Source: Psychroserpens damuponensis
Lineage (GTDB): Bacteria; Bacteroidota; Bacteroidia; Flavobacteriales; Flavobacteriaceae
DNA length: 64,000 nucleotides
Assembly (NCBI RefSeq): GCF_000826655.1
Contig: NZ_JXJO01000003.1
Coordinates: forward strand, 90,519 to 154,518
Reading direction: 5' to 3'
The stretch's first letter is position 1, and each line of letters starts with the position of its first letter. Below, one piece after another: positions 8,540-18,251 of this stretch. Made by a program: the position numbers and the translations under genes. The notes under the pieces are model-generated. The model was not told the DNA's origin. It saw only the letters and a list, made by a program, of their open reading frames with translations, and searched no databases.

Positions 8540-9304
8540 TTAAAATCCTTCAAAAACCCCTAATCCAAACAGGGCAAAATCGTATTTTACAGGATCTTTA
8601 GGGTCTAGTTTTCTTAAGGCTGAATCGAGTTCAAATAAGGCTTTACCATCATTTTGTTTACGTGTTAATAGTTTTAATTTTCTAGCTACATTTCCTGAAT
8701 GTACATCTAAAGGGCATGATAAAAGAGCAGGAGATATGCTGTTCCAAATTCCAAAATCTACACCGTGATTATCTTGTCTTACCATCCAACGTAAATACAT
8801 GTTAATGCGTTTGGCTGCTGAATTTTTAAGCGGATCACTTACATGCTTTTTAGTACGTTCTAAATGATTAATCTCAAAAAAAATAGTTTTAAAATCATGA
8901 ATGGCTTCTTGAAGATTTTGCGTTTTTAAATTTTTAGAAAACACAGATTCTAATCCGTTATGATTCGTATAAATATGTTTTAAACTGGTTATAAACTGAA
9001 TAAAATCATTACCATTAAAAGTTCTGTGAACAAACGGCAAGAGTTTTTCTAAATCTGCGTCTTCGTGATTTATAACAAAATCGTGAGGCGATTGATCGAG
9101 AAAATTCATCATTTTACTAGCGTTATTGATGATGCTTTTACGATTTCCCCAAGCAATAGTTGCCGTTAAAAACCCTGAAATTTCAATATCTTTCTTTTTA
9201 GAAAATTGATGTGGAATTTGAATAGGATCACTCTCAATAAATCTAGGATGATTGTATTGTTCTACTTTAGTGTCTAGAAATTCTTTGAGATCTTTTTTGT
9301 TCAA
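8540..9304 (-). CDS. TIGR02757 family conserved protein
   Basis: 254 residues, no signal peptide. Recognisable by ISGFLTATIAWGNRKSIINNA, NMYLRWMVRQDNHGVDFGIW, and DVHSGNVARKLKLLTRKQNDGKA, which are typical of the TIGR02757 family widespread in Bacteroidota. The helix-rich middle with LRWMVR and a DVHSG element is reminiscent of helix-hairpin DNA-glycosylase-like folds, but this is inference and no activity is established. Stop and start positions leave about 58 bases to the histidine kinase gene downstream; it may be co-transcribed with it. Confidence 0.75.
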   Translation of the reverse strand: MNKKDLKEFLDTKVEQYNHPRFIESDPIQIPHQFSKKKDIEISGFLTATIAWGNRKSIINNASKMMNFLDQSPHDFVINHEDADLEKLLPFVHRTFNGNDFIQFITSLKHIYTNHNGLESVFSKNLKTQNLQEAIHDFKTIFFEINHLERTKKHVSDPLKNSAAKRINMYLRWMVRQDNHGVDFGIWNSISPALLSCPLDVHSGNVARKLKLLTRKQNDGKALFELDSALRKLDPKDPVKYDFALFGLGVFEGF

Positions 9305-9381
9305 GTGTTTATAACGTTTTTTTATTAAATTTATGTTTCTTTACAACATAAATTAACATCAATAAAGACTTAAAATTCTTG

Positions 9382-9389
9382 TATTTTTG
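9382..9389 (+). promoter_or_regulatory. -7 promoter element before the small lipoprotein gene
   Basis: TATTTTTG, a match to TAnnTTTG, 18 bases before the ATG at 9408. The upstream alternative ATG at 9387 would overlap this box. Confidence 0.45.
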
Positions 9390-9407
9390 CCATATAAACT
9401 AATTTTT

Positions 9408-9863
9408 ATGAAATCTTTAATATACCTATTCGCCTGTTCATTTTTGCTCTTGTTCTCTTGTGAGCGTGTTAAAAATAAGACGCATGAAACCATAAATGCT
9501 GGAGGTGAAGTTGTTGGGAAATCTGCTACAGAGTTTGTTGAGGGTATATCTGAAGGTATAGATGAAACCTTAGAGGCCAAAATAAAATTATCACCTCTTT
9601 TAGTAGAAAACGGATTGGCTACAGGAAAGTTTGAGATTACTGATAACCCATTAGGAGGTAAAGATAATTTACTAACGTTATACCTTATTTTTAATAGAGA
9701 TTTTAATGAGATACTTAGAATAAAAGTTTATGATAAAAACGGACTAGAAACAGGTCGTGCTAAATTAGAAATTAATGAAATTAAGGGTGATGCTGGCTAT
9801 TTTGATTTCACCTTTGGAAAACGTGTTCAAATAGAAAATAGAAGTCTCATTGTAATTGAGTAA
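9408..9863 (+). CDS. small lipoprotein of unknown function
   Basis: 151 residues from the ATG at 9408 (an upstream in-frame ATG at 9387 lies inside the likely -7 box). Signal MKSLIYLFACSFLLLFSCERV ends in a lipobox-like LLFSC. The mature part begins with a helical, charged stretch (GKSATEFVEGISEGIDETLEAK) and continues with a beta-rich domain (NPLGGKDNLLTLYLIF, KVYDKNGLETGRAKLEI). No family recognised. Predicted to be lipid-anchored in the inner or outer membrane. Convergent with the LolD-type ATPase gene. Confidence 0.7.
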   Translation: MKSLIYLFACSFLLLFSCERVKNKTHETINAGGEVVGKSATEFVEGISEGIDETLEAKIKLSPLLVENGLATGKFEITDNPLGGKDNLLTLYLIFNRDFNEILRIKVYDKNGLETGRAKLEINEIKGDAGYFDFTFGKRVQIENRSLIVIE

Positions 9864-9911
9864 GTATTAAGACTGGTGTTGGGATAATTTTGTGGTATTA
9901 CCTGATAATCA

Positions 9912-10574
9912 TTATCCCATAATTTTACCGTCAACCATGGTTAACTTACGATCTGCCATATCAGCTAATTCGTCGTTATGTGTAACGATTACGAAAGTTT
10001 GTCCAAATTCATCACGCAGCTTAAAAAAGAGATTATGAAGATTTTCGGCAGCTTCACTATCTAGGTTTCCTGAAGGTTCATCGGCAAAAATTAAACTGGG
10101 ATTATTAACTAAAGCTCTTGCTACAGCAACGCGCTGTTGTTCGCCTCCTGAGAGCTCATTAGGCTTGTGATGGTATCGATGAGAAAGTCCTAAAAAGTCT
10201 AATAATTCTTTGGCGCGAGTTTCGGCTTGCGATTGCGATTTTCCGAAGATATAAGCAGGAATACACACGTTTTCTAAAGCTGTAAATTCTGGTAATAATT
10301 GATGAAATTGAAATATAAACCCGATATGTTCATTTCTAAATTTAGCTAAAGCCTTGTCTCCTAATTGCGGAATTGATACATTATTAATCACTAACTCACT
10401 AGCTGTGTTTTTATCAATTTGATCTAAAGTACCAATTATTTGAAGTAGTGTCGTTTTTCCTGCTCCAGAAGCACCAACAATAGACACAACTTCTCCTTTT
10501 TTTATGGCTAAATCTACACCTTTTAAAACCTGTAGATCTCCGTAATATTTATGTATGTTTTTTGCTTTAATCAT
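9912..10574 (-). CDS. ABC transporter ATP-binding protein, LolD/MacB type
   Basis: 220 residues. Walker [11 protein letters not shown]-loop [17 protein letters not shown], signature [15 protein letters not shown], Walker [11 protein letters not shown]-loop VTHND. The short length and the [10 protein letters not shown] segment place it with LolD/MacB-type ATPases, which power lipoprotein release from the inner membrane or related mechanotransmission. No permease gene is adjacent, so assignment to the Lol pathway rests on family similarity only. A 9-base inverted repeat (9880-9888 with 9911-9919) overlaps its 3' end. Confidence 0.88.
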   Translation of the reverse strand: MIKAKNIHKYYGDLQVLKGVDLAIKKGEVVSIVGASGAGKTTLLQIIGTLDQIDKNTASELVINNVSIPQLGDKALAKFRNEHIGFIFQFHQLLPEFTALENVCIPAYIFGKSQSQAETRAKELLDFLGLSHRYHHKPNELSGGEQQRVAVARALVNNPSLIFADEPSGNLDSEAAENLHNLFFKLRDEFGQTFVIVTHNDELADMADRKLTMVDGKIMG

Positions 10575-10624
10575 GTTATTAGAATGAATCTCGAAAATAC
10601 TACTTTAATCTGACTTATTGTAAT

Positions 10625-13126
10625 TTATAAATAGCGAGAACTGCTTTGATTAAACTGGGAGATACTACTTAGTTTATCAATGTTTTTGTCGTTCTTTTTA
10701 AAGATCCCTTTTAAATTATTGTAATCTATAAAATATTGTAAGCGTAAAGAAAACGAGTGTAAAATTGGCTCTTCAAAAAGAGTGTTTAAACTTTGACTAT
10801 AACGTCTAGAAGCCTCTCTATCGCTATTAAATAATTGATTTCTATATAAAGCTGTTAAAAAACTTCCTGGAGCAAATTGCCAGGTATAGTTTAGGTCCAA
10901 ATTCCATGTACTAAAATTTATGTCAGAGCTATCTAAGCCTAAACTGTCATAAGTGCTGCCTGTGTTTTGAAGCTGGCCATTTTCTTCTAAAAAATACACA
11001 TTGTCTTCATATTCTACTGTAGACCAATAATTTCTAAAGGTTAATCCTAATGCGTGAAATGGGTTAAAGTTATAAGTGCCACGTACTTGATTTACAATGG
11101 TTGTTTGATTTCGTTGTCCAAACACAATCTCATCATCTAAGCTGTTAGAGTTATTTGCAAAGCCTCGATCTTTATAAACTTTATTAATATCAAATGAATA
11201 GATCACTAAAAAGTTATCGTTAATTCTAACTCTTGGGTCTAGACCAAGCCAATATTCTTTGGTGTCTCTACCATCTTCAAAAAACAACACACCTCCAACA
11301 TTAATATCATAAGCAAAGGTTTTATTATAATTTGATGAGAAGTATAGGCTACCATTTGCACGATTTTCATATACAAAAAAGCGATTATCTTTTCTAGCTT
11401 CAAAATAATCATATTGTTTGCCTGCTAGCAAATTTAAATTACCACCAAAACCATGTAGTTTATCTTTAAGCTGAAAGTTGATGTTTCCTCCAAAACCGAA
11501 CCCAGTAAACTCATCAGGATTAGCTAATCGTGTGTAGTTAATATAAGTGCTCCAATTTCTACTAATAAAGTTTTTGGTAGGTTCAAAAATTCTGTGGCTA
11601 AAATCAACTCCAAAATTATTGTAGTTATTTCTATTAAGCAATCCTAAATCATTGATATCAAATTTAGTATCTGCATAACTGTGATCAAAACTATATCTAT
11701 AATTTCCATGGGTTTTGCTAATAAGAGCAAATGTGCTATAACCAGACGTTGTACCTTCTACATGATTAACATGACTCATTTTTGCTTGGCCATATATGTT
11801 ATACGTGTTTCTTTTATTGGTGAGATCTGCAATTAAAGCTGTTACATTTGCATCTCTAAAATGACCATCTCTAGTTACATTTGTGTTCACCAAACTAATT
11901 GATGAGTTTTTATTAAACTGCTGGTCTAAAACCAATATATTATAGTTTGAGAGCGGTTCTATAAGTTGTTCTCTATGGTCTCCAGTAATTGTATCTCTCG
12001 ATGTAGCGTATGTTTTTTCTGTTACTGCATTAAAAAACCCAATTCCAAGACCGTTTTTTGTTCGTCCAGAAATTTTAGCTGCATTTAATACTTTTACAGT
12101 GTGAGGTCTATCAATAATGACTTCATTATCATTGAGTGTTACATTTCCGCTAGGTCTACTACCTACACGTCTAGAAAAAAATAAGTTACCTTTACTAAAG
12201 AGGTCAACACCTTCGGTAAAAAATTGTCGCTGCTCAGAAAACGTTTGTTCAAAAGGCCCTAAGTTTAATGATAAGTTATCAAAACCAGCTTGGCTAAAAT
12301 CGGGTACCAAAGTCATATCAAGTGTGAAATTTTCTGTGATTCCATATTTTACATCTAGGCCAAATTTTAAATCGGTTTCTGTTACGCCATCAAAACTGTT
12401 TATAATTCCTGTAGAAAACGGATAAAAAGCCAGTCGAGTAGGAGGTTCTATATTTTGAATTCCGGTGAGTTCACCATGATATAAGCTCGTGTTTCCTATG
12501 GTGATGTCTATAGGATTCCAGGTATATTGAGAGCGATGACGTCTAAATTGCCTATGAAATTGGATGCCCCAAGTTTGTATATCTTGGTTAGAAAACCGAA
12601 GGCATCGATACGGGATTTCCATCTCTACAACCCAACCATCATTGTTAATTTTAACTTTACTGTCCCAAACAGCATTCCATCCAAAATCTTCACCGTTACT
12701 AGGCGTTGCTAGAGCATCTGCTTGAGTTCCAGAGCTAAATACAAAAAACTCTGTGTCATTTTGGGCATCGTTATTTGGGTTCAGGATGAGCCCAAAAAAG
12801 TCGGCTTGACCAAAATCATCTCTACTTGTTAATTGACTCATTATTTTAGTAGGATCATCATATAAATATGCAGCGACATAAATAGCTTTGTCGTCATAGG
12901 TCATTTTTATAATGCTGCGATTTTCTAGAGAATCTTTAACACCTGCATCTGGTTTAAATTGAGTAAACCCTTTTGCTTCTTTTGCAGTTTGCCAAACCGC
13001 ATCATTTAAAATACCATCAATTTTTGGAGGAGTTGTAGTGCGTTCTATTTGTAATTGTTTTTTCTCTTGCGCGTATGAGTAGTTGCATAGCAGCAATAAG
13101 GCAGCAAAGAATGTTTGAAAATTCAT
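10625..13126 (-). CDS. CBM9-like/DUF5916 outer-membrane protein
   Basis: 833 residues. Signal peptide (MNFQTFFAALLLLCNYSYAQ), then a carbohydrate-binding-module-9-like domain (IDGILNDAVWQTAKEAKGF, DDKAIYVAAYLYD, GWVVEMEIPYRCLRF), then a large region rich in alternating aromatic beta-strands (e.g. FTLDMTLVPDFSQAG, FFSRRVGS) typical of DUF5916 and resembling an outer-membrane beta-barrel. Family members are common in Bacteroidota and are often linked to polysaccharide or peptide uptake, but no ligand is proven. It has no partner gene here. The C-terminus (NQSSSRYL) carries no T9SS sorting domain. Confidence 0.8.
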   Translation of the reverse strand: MNFQTFFAALLLLCNYSYAQEKKQLQIERTTTPPKIDGILNDAVWQTAKEAKGFTQFKPDAGVKDSLENRSIIKMTYDDKAIYVAAYLYDDPTKIMSQLTSRDDFGQADFFGLILNPNNDAQNDTEFFVFSSGTQADALATPSNGEDFGWNAVWDSKVKINNDGWVVEMEIPYRCLRFSNQDIQTWGIQFHRQFRRHRSQYTWNPIDITIGNTSLYHGELTGIQNIEPPTRLAFYPFSTGIINSFDGVTETDLKFGLDVKYGITENFTLDMTLVPDFSQAGFDNLSLNLGPFEQTFSEQRQFFTEGVDLFSKGNLFFSRRVGSRPSGNVTLNDNEVIIDRPHTVKVLNAAKISGRTKNGLGIGFFNAVTEKTYATSRDTITGDHREQLIEPLSNYNILVLDQQFNKNSSISLVNTNVTRDGHFRDANVTALIADLTNKRNTYNIYGQAKMSHVNHVEGTTSGYSTFALISKTHGNYRYSFDHSYADTKFDINDLGLLNRNNYNNFGVDFSHRIFEPTKNFISRNWSTYINYTRLANPDEFTGFGFGGNINFQLKDKLHGFGGNLNLLAGKQYDYFEARKDNRFFVYENRANGSLYFSSNYNKTFAYDINVGGVLFFEDGRDTKEYWLGLDPRVRINDNFLVIYSFDINKVYKDRGFANNSNSLDDEIVFGQRNQTTIVNQVRGTYNFNPFHALGLTFRNYWSTVEYEDNVYFLEENGQLQNTGSTYDSLGLDSSDINFSTWNLDLNYTWQFAPGSFLTALYRNQLFNSDREASRRYSQSLNTLFEEPILHSFSLRLQYFIDYNNLKGIFKKNDKNIDKLSSISQFNQSSSRYL

Positions 13127-13341
13127 TGGATTGTTGATTGATGATTAGTGACTTTATTAAAATAAAGACACCAATAAATTTAGCGTGTTACAGTTAGGCG
13201 TTACAAATCTAGCAATGAGAGCCCTTTTTTTTCATAAACAAACGTTAAAAAGCAGCTTATAATTGTCAATTATGCAATTGGAGCCTGTGTTTTGTGTGAT
13301 TTTTTTTACTTATTTTTATTAAAAATTAATAGACCCATACC

Positions 13342-13938
13342 ATGCCTTATAAAAATTTTGAAGAATATAACATGCAAGTTACAGATGACGTCAAGCAACG
13401 TTATAAGCAAATAATTGAAGAGTTAGGAGAAGATACTCAACGAGAAGGCTTGTTAAAAACACCTGAACGTGCCTCAAAAGCTATGCAGTTTTTAACGCAA
13501 GGCTACCACCAAAATGCTGCTGAGATACTTAAAGGAGCCATGTTTAAAGAATCATATAATGATATGGTTATAGTAAAAGATATTGAACTGTATTCACTTT
13601 GTGAGCATCATATTCTTCCTTTCTTCGGAAAAGCGCACATTGCATATATACCTAATGGACATATAGTTGGTTTAAGTAAATTACCACGAATCGTAGATGT
13701 TTTTGCTCGAAGACTTCAAGTACAAGAACGCTTAACACATCAAATTTTAGATTGTATAAATGATACACTAAAACCTGCAGGAGTGGCAGTCGTGATAGAA
13801 GCTTCTCACATGTGTATGATGATGCGAGGTGTACAAAAGCAGAACTCGGTAACTACAACCTCAGGATTTAGAGGTGCTTTTGAAAACATAGAAACTAGAA
13901 CCGAATTTCTAAACCTTATTAACGCAAAGTTGTCTTAA
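13342..13938 (+). CDS. folE: GTP cyclohydrolase I (FolE, type I)
   Basis: 198 residues. Catalyses GTP to 7,8-dihydroneopterin triphosphate plus formate, first step of tetrahydrofolate (and queuosine precursor) synthesis. Zinc ligands are C87 and H90 (LCEHH) and C158 (SHMCMM), with the substrate-binding [20 protein letters not shown], the catalytic H156 and SGFRGAF near the end. Length is slightly under the usual 200-220. The start at [10 protein letters not shown] is accepted because the shorter alternative at Met11 is also possible but upstream sequence remains in frame and conserved-looking. A small membrane-protein gene follows 54 bases later and may be co-transcribed. Confidence 0.97.
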   Translation: MPYKNFEEYNMQVTDDVKQRYKQIIEELGEDTQREGLLKTPERASKAMQFLTQGYHQNAAEILKGAMFKESYNDMVIVKDIELYSLCEHHILPFFGKAHIAYIPNGHIVGLSKLPRIVDVFARRLQVQERLTHQILDCINDTLKPAGVAVVIEASHMCMMMRGVQKQNSVTTTSGFRGAFENIETRTEFLNLINAKLS

Positions 13939-13992
13939 TTTTATTTTTTGGAATACTATTTGCTTTACTATAAGTAAATTACAATTCATTTT

Positions 13993-14289
13993 ATGACATT
14001 AGAAAACACATCCAAAACAAAAAAACTAGCTTTAAGTATATTATTTGATGCTTTAGGTTATGTTTCATTTATTTTTCCACCATTTGATTTTGTTTGGGCA
14101 CCAGCATCGGCTTGGTTAATGACCAAGCTCTATAAAGGGAAAAAGGGGAAAATAGCTGCAGCAATTTCGTTTGTAGAAGAAGCCTTACCATTTTTAGATA
14201 TTGTACCTACATTTACGCTCATGTGGTTATACACGTTTGTTTTTTCTTCGGAAAAAGGAAAAGGCGAGACCGTTATCGATCTTAATTAA
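13993..14289 (+). CDS. small conserved membrane-associated protein, unknown
   Basis: 98 residues. Two hydrophobic stretches (about 25-45, FDALGYVSFIFPPFDFVWAP; about 72-88, VPTFTLMWLYTFVF) separated by a basic loop KLYKGKKGK. The FPPFDFVWAPASAW motif looks conserved-protein-like but I do not recognise a named family. Downstream of folE by 54 bases; no link to folate is evident. The shared bidirectional terminator at 14310-14341 ends transcription. Confidence 0.6.
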   Translation: MTLENTSKTKKLALSILFDALGYVSFIFPPFDFVWAPASAWLMTKLYKGKKGKIAAAISFVEEALPFLDIVPTFTLMWLYTFVFSSEKGKGETVIDLN

Positions 14290-14309
14290 AAATTAATATT
14301 AAATAATAA

Positions 14310-14341
14310 AAAACGCTCAACTTTTTAAAGTTGAGCGTTTT
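14310..14341. terminator. bidirectional terminator hairpin
   Basis: Near-perfect inverted repeat centred on ACGCTCAACTTT / AAGTTGAGCGT flanked by A and T tracts, between convergent genes ending at 14289 and 14365. Confidence 0.8.
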
Positions 14342-14364
14342 AATTTAATAGAGTAACCTATGTT

Positions 14365-14919
14365 TTATTGCACAGTTATTGGGAATGTTACAGAAATATC
14401 TGTTTCTCCACCAGCATTTGTGATGTCACCATTACTTACACCTTCAGCCGATTTTGCAGGCTCATGACGTAAAGTAATCGTTAAATTACCTGTTCCTGCA
14501 TCTGTTGTTGTTACAGTAAATAATAATCCAACTGGGTTACCATCTTCATCCATATCTGCATAGGTTGTGCTCACTAAACCACTAGAAAAGAAAAACTGGT
14601 GTTCATCATCTTCTTCTTCAATTTCTTCTGTAATAGACTCTGCAGGATTTTCAGTTTCGTTTAAAAGATCTAAGCTACCAGTATACGTCGTGTTTGATAC
14701 TAAAGGCGATGATACATTTATAACTGGTGCATCAGGTCCATCACCATCTAAATCTTGAGAGGTTAATGTAATTGTACTTCCTGCTGTAGTTAGAGTAGCG
14801 GTTAATGTTGTGATTATTTCTTCTTCATTAACAGGAGCAGGAGCATCATCATCACTTGAACATGATACAAAAGCTATTGATATTAAAGCTATGGCGAATA
14901 TTGATTTTAAATTTTTCAT
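14365..14919 (-). CDS. acidic lipoprotein next to TonB receptor
   Basis: 184 residues. Signal MKNLKSIFAIALISIAFVSC gives a lipoprotein with C20, followed by SSDDDAPAP, an acidic N-terminal linker typical of exported Bacteroidota lipoproteins. The mature domain is Thr-rich and beta-like with a very acidic insert ITEEIEEEDDEHQ around residues 92-106 and a C-terminal LRHEPAKSAEGVSNGDI. No catalytic motif. It is immediately downstream (29 bases) of the TonB-dependent receptor gene, so it is probably its surface partner. The acidic/His insert is compatible with metal binding, which is inference only. Confidence 0.75.
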   Translation of the reverse strand: MKNLKSIFAIALISIAFVSCSSDDDAPAPVNEEEIITTLTATLTTAGSTITLTSQDLDGDGPDAPVINVSSPLVSNTTYTGSLDLLNETENPAESITEEIEEEDDEHQFFFSSGLVSTTYADMDEDGNPVGLLFTVTTTDAGTGNLTITLRHEPAKSAEGVSNGDITNAGGETDISVTFPITVQ

Positions 14920-14948
14920 TATTTATAATTTTAATGTTATTTGTTTGT

Positions 14949-17348
14949 TTAATAATTTAATTTTAATTGAAGCATTATGTTTCGTCCAAGATCATCGGCA
15001 AAATATCTTAATCGATTTAAATAATTTCTATAAGAGGTGTTTAATACGTTTTGTACACTTAGACCAACATTTAAATTTGTTTTGTGATTTAAAGCAAATG
15101 TGATATCACTATTAAAATGTAATAAGTGATATGTTGGAGGAGGTGTACTAATATCTACTAAAACAGTTTCATTTGTAGTTGGTATAAACGCTTCAAAATT
15201 GTTATTAGGAAAGTCATTTTGACGTAATACTAATTCACTTTCTATAGACGCGTTAAAATTGAGCCACTTTTTATTTGAATACTGAAAGCTATTTACTGTT
15301 TTGTTAGAAGGCATATCTATTAATGGCCTATTTAATTCTAAGTTTCGTCCTCTTAAAACCGAAGACCTATTTTTAAATGACCAATCTTTTGAAATGTTAT
15401 AATCAAGAGAAAAGTCTAAACCAATTAACGATGCATTTGTTTGTTTATAGCTCCATACAGGAAAGGCGCCTCTTAAGGTTTGCTCTGTACCAGTTGGTTC
15501 TATATAAATAAAATCTGTTATATGGTTGTAGAACGTTTCTATGTTAACTATCAACTTTTCCGAAGAAAAAAGATAAGAAAGCGCAAAACGATTTGAGGTT
15601 TCTTGATCAATCCTTAAATCTCCCAATTCAATTCTTGCAGCAGAGTGATGTAAACCGTCGCTAAATAACTCTGACGGATTTGGCGCGCGATTAGATAAAC
15701 TATAATTAAACAAAATACTATGTTCATCATTTATCTTATACGTTGTACCTGCAGATGCAGATATATTATGATACTTAAATTTTGGATTGACTAGTAGTTG
15801 TGTGCCTAAATCGTCTATAACTAAATCTGCAAAATCTACGTCATAACCTCGTTCTTCCCATCGTGATGTTAGGTAAAATTTTTGAGCATCATAATAATTA
15901 AAATCATAACGTACTCCAAAATCTAATCGTAAATTATCATTGATTGTAATATCTGTGATGGCATAAATACCAAAATCATATTTATCATAATCTGGGATAA
16001 GTCGACGAACACCAGTATTAGGATTAGCAAAATTATTTTGATAATTGGCACTTAATCCAATTTCATAAGTGTTACCGTGATTGCTATCTAATTTTAAGGC
16101 TGTTTTTATACTATGTGTTTTTAATTTTAGATCTATGGCAGCTTTATCTCTGTCATCACCAACACGAATGTCATACTCAAATCGTTGATTATTTTGAAAA
16201 TCATACTGAATTTCTAATCGTCCAAATTTTTTGAAACGTTTGTAAAATTCTGCTTTAAAAATTTGATGAGTTACATCTTGTCTTGGCGCATTGATATCAT
16301 AACTAAAATCTTCGACTATTGATGGTTGTTGACTATTAATTGCATTTACCAAATCTTCAATATTACCAATATGTGATGATCTTAAAATGGCAATTTCATT
16401 ATTTAGATAACTATAAAAGACATTAAATCCTTGCTCAAATGTTTTAAATCCAGCATGTATTGAAAAGCCATTTGAATTTAAACCAGTATTAGTAAGGCTG
16501 TAATTTGGAGCTTTAAAATCTCCATATTTTTTTAAAGTTCCTTGCCCTGAAACATACCATCCTTCAGTATACGTTTTAGTGAGCTTGCTAGATAAACTAA
16601 ATCCTCTTCCATTATTTTGAGTTGTTGCAATGGTTTTTCCAAATAGTGAGTCTTTTAAAAATACACGTTGCGGACTCATTACGACTACTCCTCCTAGTGC
16701 ATCACCTCCAAAAGCTAGAGCGCCAGAGCCTTTAATAACAGAGATCGTTTCTGCAGAATTGATATCAATATTTGGTGCATGTTCAATTCCCCATTCTTGA
16801 TCTTGAAGTCTTACACCATTAGTCATCACAATAATTCTACTACTATGTAAACCATTAATAACTGGTTTTACTATTGTATTACCAGTATTTAACGAGTTAA
16901 CACCACTTATTTGCTTTAAAGCATCGCCTAAACTACCAGAGCTGTAAGTTTCTAAATCTTTAGATTTAAGCACAGTTTCTTGGCTAGAATGCGTTTGTGT
17001 TTTTATAGCAGAACCCTTTACATTAACTAGTTCTAGTTCTTCAACATGATGCTCTAAAGTAATATTATATACTGTATTACCTTTAACTTCTATGTTTAAG
17101 ATTTTAGTTTCACAAGCAATGTGAGAGACTTTTATGTTATAATTTCCGTCGCAGAGTTTTGAGAATTTAAAATCTCCATTTAAATCTGTAACAGCATAAA
17201 CATCTAGTGATTCAATATACAAGGACGCTCCAATAATTTTGCTACCGTCATGAAAATCATCTATTGTACCACTGAGTTTAGAATTGCAATTTTGAGCCAT
17301 TACTACAGCAGAAAAGCATATAGCGCATAGCGTTACAAAAAACTTCAT
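14949..17348 (-). CDS. TonB-dependent receptor with carboxypeptidase-like N-terminal domain
   Basis: 799 residues. Signal peptide (MKFFVTLCAICFSAVVMAQ), a CarboxypepD_reg-like domain (LSGTIDDFHDGSKIIGASL), a plug domain (VLKSKDLETYSSGSLGDALKQ; NGLHSSRIIVMTNGVRLQDQE; GSGALAFGGDALGGVVVM), and a 22-strand-type barrel ending LGRNIMLQLKLNY. It imports a ligand across the outer membrane using TonB energy. It has no SusD partner, so it is not a typical glycan system. A small His-rich exported protein is encoded 40 bases upstream and an acidic lipoprotein 29 bases downstream; that context suggests a metal or metal-chelate as substrate (inference). Confidence 0.92.
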   Translation of the reverse strand: MKFFVTLCAICFSAVVMAQNCNSKLSGTIDDFHDGSKIIGASLYIESLDVYAVTDLNGDFKFSKLCDGNYNIKVSHIACETKILNIEVKGNTVYNITLEHHVEELELVNVKGSAIKTQTHSSQETVLKSKDLETYSSGSLGDALKQISGVNSLNTGNTIVKPVINGLHSSRIIVMTNGVRLQDQEWGIEHAPNIDINSAETISVIKGSGALAFGGDALGGVVVMSPQRVFLKDSLFGKTIATTQNNGRGFSLSSKLTKTYTEGWYVSGQGTLKKYGDFKAPNYSLTNTGLNSNGFSIHAGFKTFEQGFNVFYSYLNNEIAILRSSHIGNIEDLVNAINSQQPSIVEDFSYDINAPRQDVTHQIFKAEFYKRFKKFGRLEIQYDFQNNQRFEYDIRVGDDRDKAAIDLKLKTHSIKTALKLDSNHGNTYEIGLSANYQNNFANPNTGVRRLIPDYDKYDFGIYAITDITINDNLRLDFGVRYDFNYYDAQKFYLTSRWEERGYDVDFADLVIDDLGTQLLVNPKFKYHNISASAGTTYKINDEHSILFNYSLSNRAPNPSELFSDGLHHSAARIELGDLRIDQETSNRFALSYLFSSEKLIVNIETFYNHITDFIYIEPTGTEQTLRGAFPVWSYKQTNASLIGLDFSLDYNISKDWSFKNRSSVLRGRNLELNRPLIDMPSNKTVNSFQYSNKKWLNFNASIESELVLRQNDFPNNNFEAFIPTTNETVLVDISTPPPTYHLLHFNSDITFALNHKTNLNVGLSVQNVLNTSYRNYLNRLRYFADDLGRNIMLQLKLNY

Positions 17349-17388
17349 TTAGTTAATTTGTTTAATTAAATATCTTTGATGCGAGTAT

Positions 17389-17724
17389 TTAAATTAAACG
17401 TGGTGGTCCTCTAAGAGAAAAAGATAAAGACCGATGATTATTTAAGAAATAATAATTTGAATTGATACTTTGTTGAGTAAACTCCTGTATAAGAAGTTCA
17501 TTATAATTTTGAAACGTTACAAAGTTGTTATAAGCTGTAAATTTATAAAGTTCACAGTGTAAATCTTTGGTGTGGAAATGAGAATCTGTAAGATCATCAA
17601 TACAAATATCATGATGATGCTCTTCAAAAATAAAAGTAGATTTTACAACAATTGGCATCAATAAAGCCACTATCACAAATGCTGTGAATAGCCTTAACAT
17701 AGGATGTAAGTTGTTGTTTTGCAT
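17389..17724 (-). CDS. small His-rich exported/membrane-anchored protein
   Basis: 111 residues. One hydrophobic N-terminal segment (about 10-28) acts as signal or anchor, then EEHHHDIC (H36-H38, C41), DSHFHTKDLHCEL (H49, H51, H56, C57) form a dense His/Cys cluster. C-terminal part is unremarkable and ends RGPPRLI. Such small His-rich secreted proteins commonly precede metal-related TonB receptors in flavobacteria; a role in periplasmic metal binding is proposed, not shown. Its start overlaps the stop of the upstream membrane-protein gene by one base (17724), so these two are translationally coupled. Confidence 0.75.
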   Translation of the reverse strand: MQNNNLHPMLRLFTAFVIVALLMPIVVKSTFIFEEHHHDICIDDLTDSHFHTKDLHCELYKFTAYNNFVTFQNYNELLIQEFTQQSINSNYYFLNNHRSLSFSLRGPPRLI

Positions 17725-18221
17725 TACTCTATAAATCTACCGAGACCAAATCGTCGTAACATTTTCTTTTCAAATTCCCAGAAAAATTTAAACTGGCCAA
17801 ATAACCATCCAAAAGTTACTAAGAGAATTTGGTAAAAAATAAGGCCAATGATAATGAATAAAACCCAATAAAGTATAGGGTTTAAGTTTTCTTTAGTAAT
17901 TCCTATAGCTCTAATAATTGGTTTGCCAACAAAAAGAGAAGATGATCCAGTAACAGCAAAAACGATAAAAATTCTAATCATTTCCCAACGTTGCTCTACA
18001 ATCCATTTTTTTTCTAGTTTTTTAAATAGAAATAAAGAGACTTTTAATAGTATGAAGCATACAATAAGGGTTAAGCTAATTTTGAGAACTATAGGGAGGT
18101 TTTTGGCAAAGTTAAATGCAAGTTTATAGCTGCTATAAGCTAGACCTAAAACACCAAGAATAGGAAATAGTAATTGCCAATTGTGTTGTATCTCCCAATT
18201 TTGTTTAAACGTTTTTAACAT
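17724..18221 (-). CDS. conserved membrane protein, possibly DUF6787
   Basis: 165 residues. Begins MLKTFKQNWEIQHNWQLLFPILG; three or four membrane segments (about 17-33, 46-65, 82-100, 117-143) and a basic C-terminus (KKMLRRFGLGRF). The NWEIxHNWQLLFP start and WIVEQRWEMIRIF repeat resemble a flavobacterial family that I believe is DUF6787, from memory and not verified. Function unknown. First of a run of close minus-strand genes leading to the His-rich protein and TonB receptor; the lipoprotein gene at 18252 is 30 bases upstream. Confidence 0.65.
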   Translation of the reverse strand: MLKTFKQNWEIQHNWQLLFPILGVLGLAYSSYKLAFNFAKNLPIVLKISLTLIVCFILLKVSLFLFKKLEKKWIVEQRWEMIRIFIVFAVTGSSSLFVGKPIIRAIGITKENLNPILYWVLFIIIGLIFYQILLVTFGWLFGQFKFFWEFEKKMLRRFGLGRFIE

Positions 18222-18251
18222 AGATTACAAGAGTCTAACTGCAAAAGTAAT

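Noticed and set aside
9880..9919. Inverted repeat TGGGATAAT / ATTATCCCA between convergent genes
   Set aside because: Stem is AT-rich with a 22-base loop and no T tract; too weak to call a terminator.
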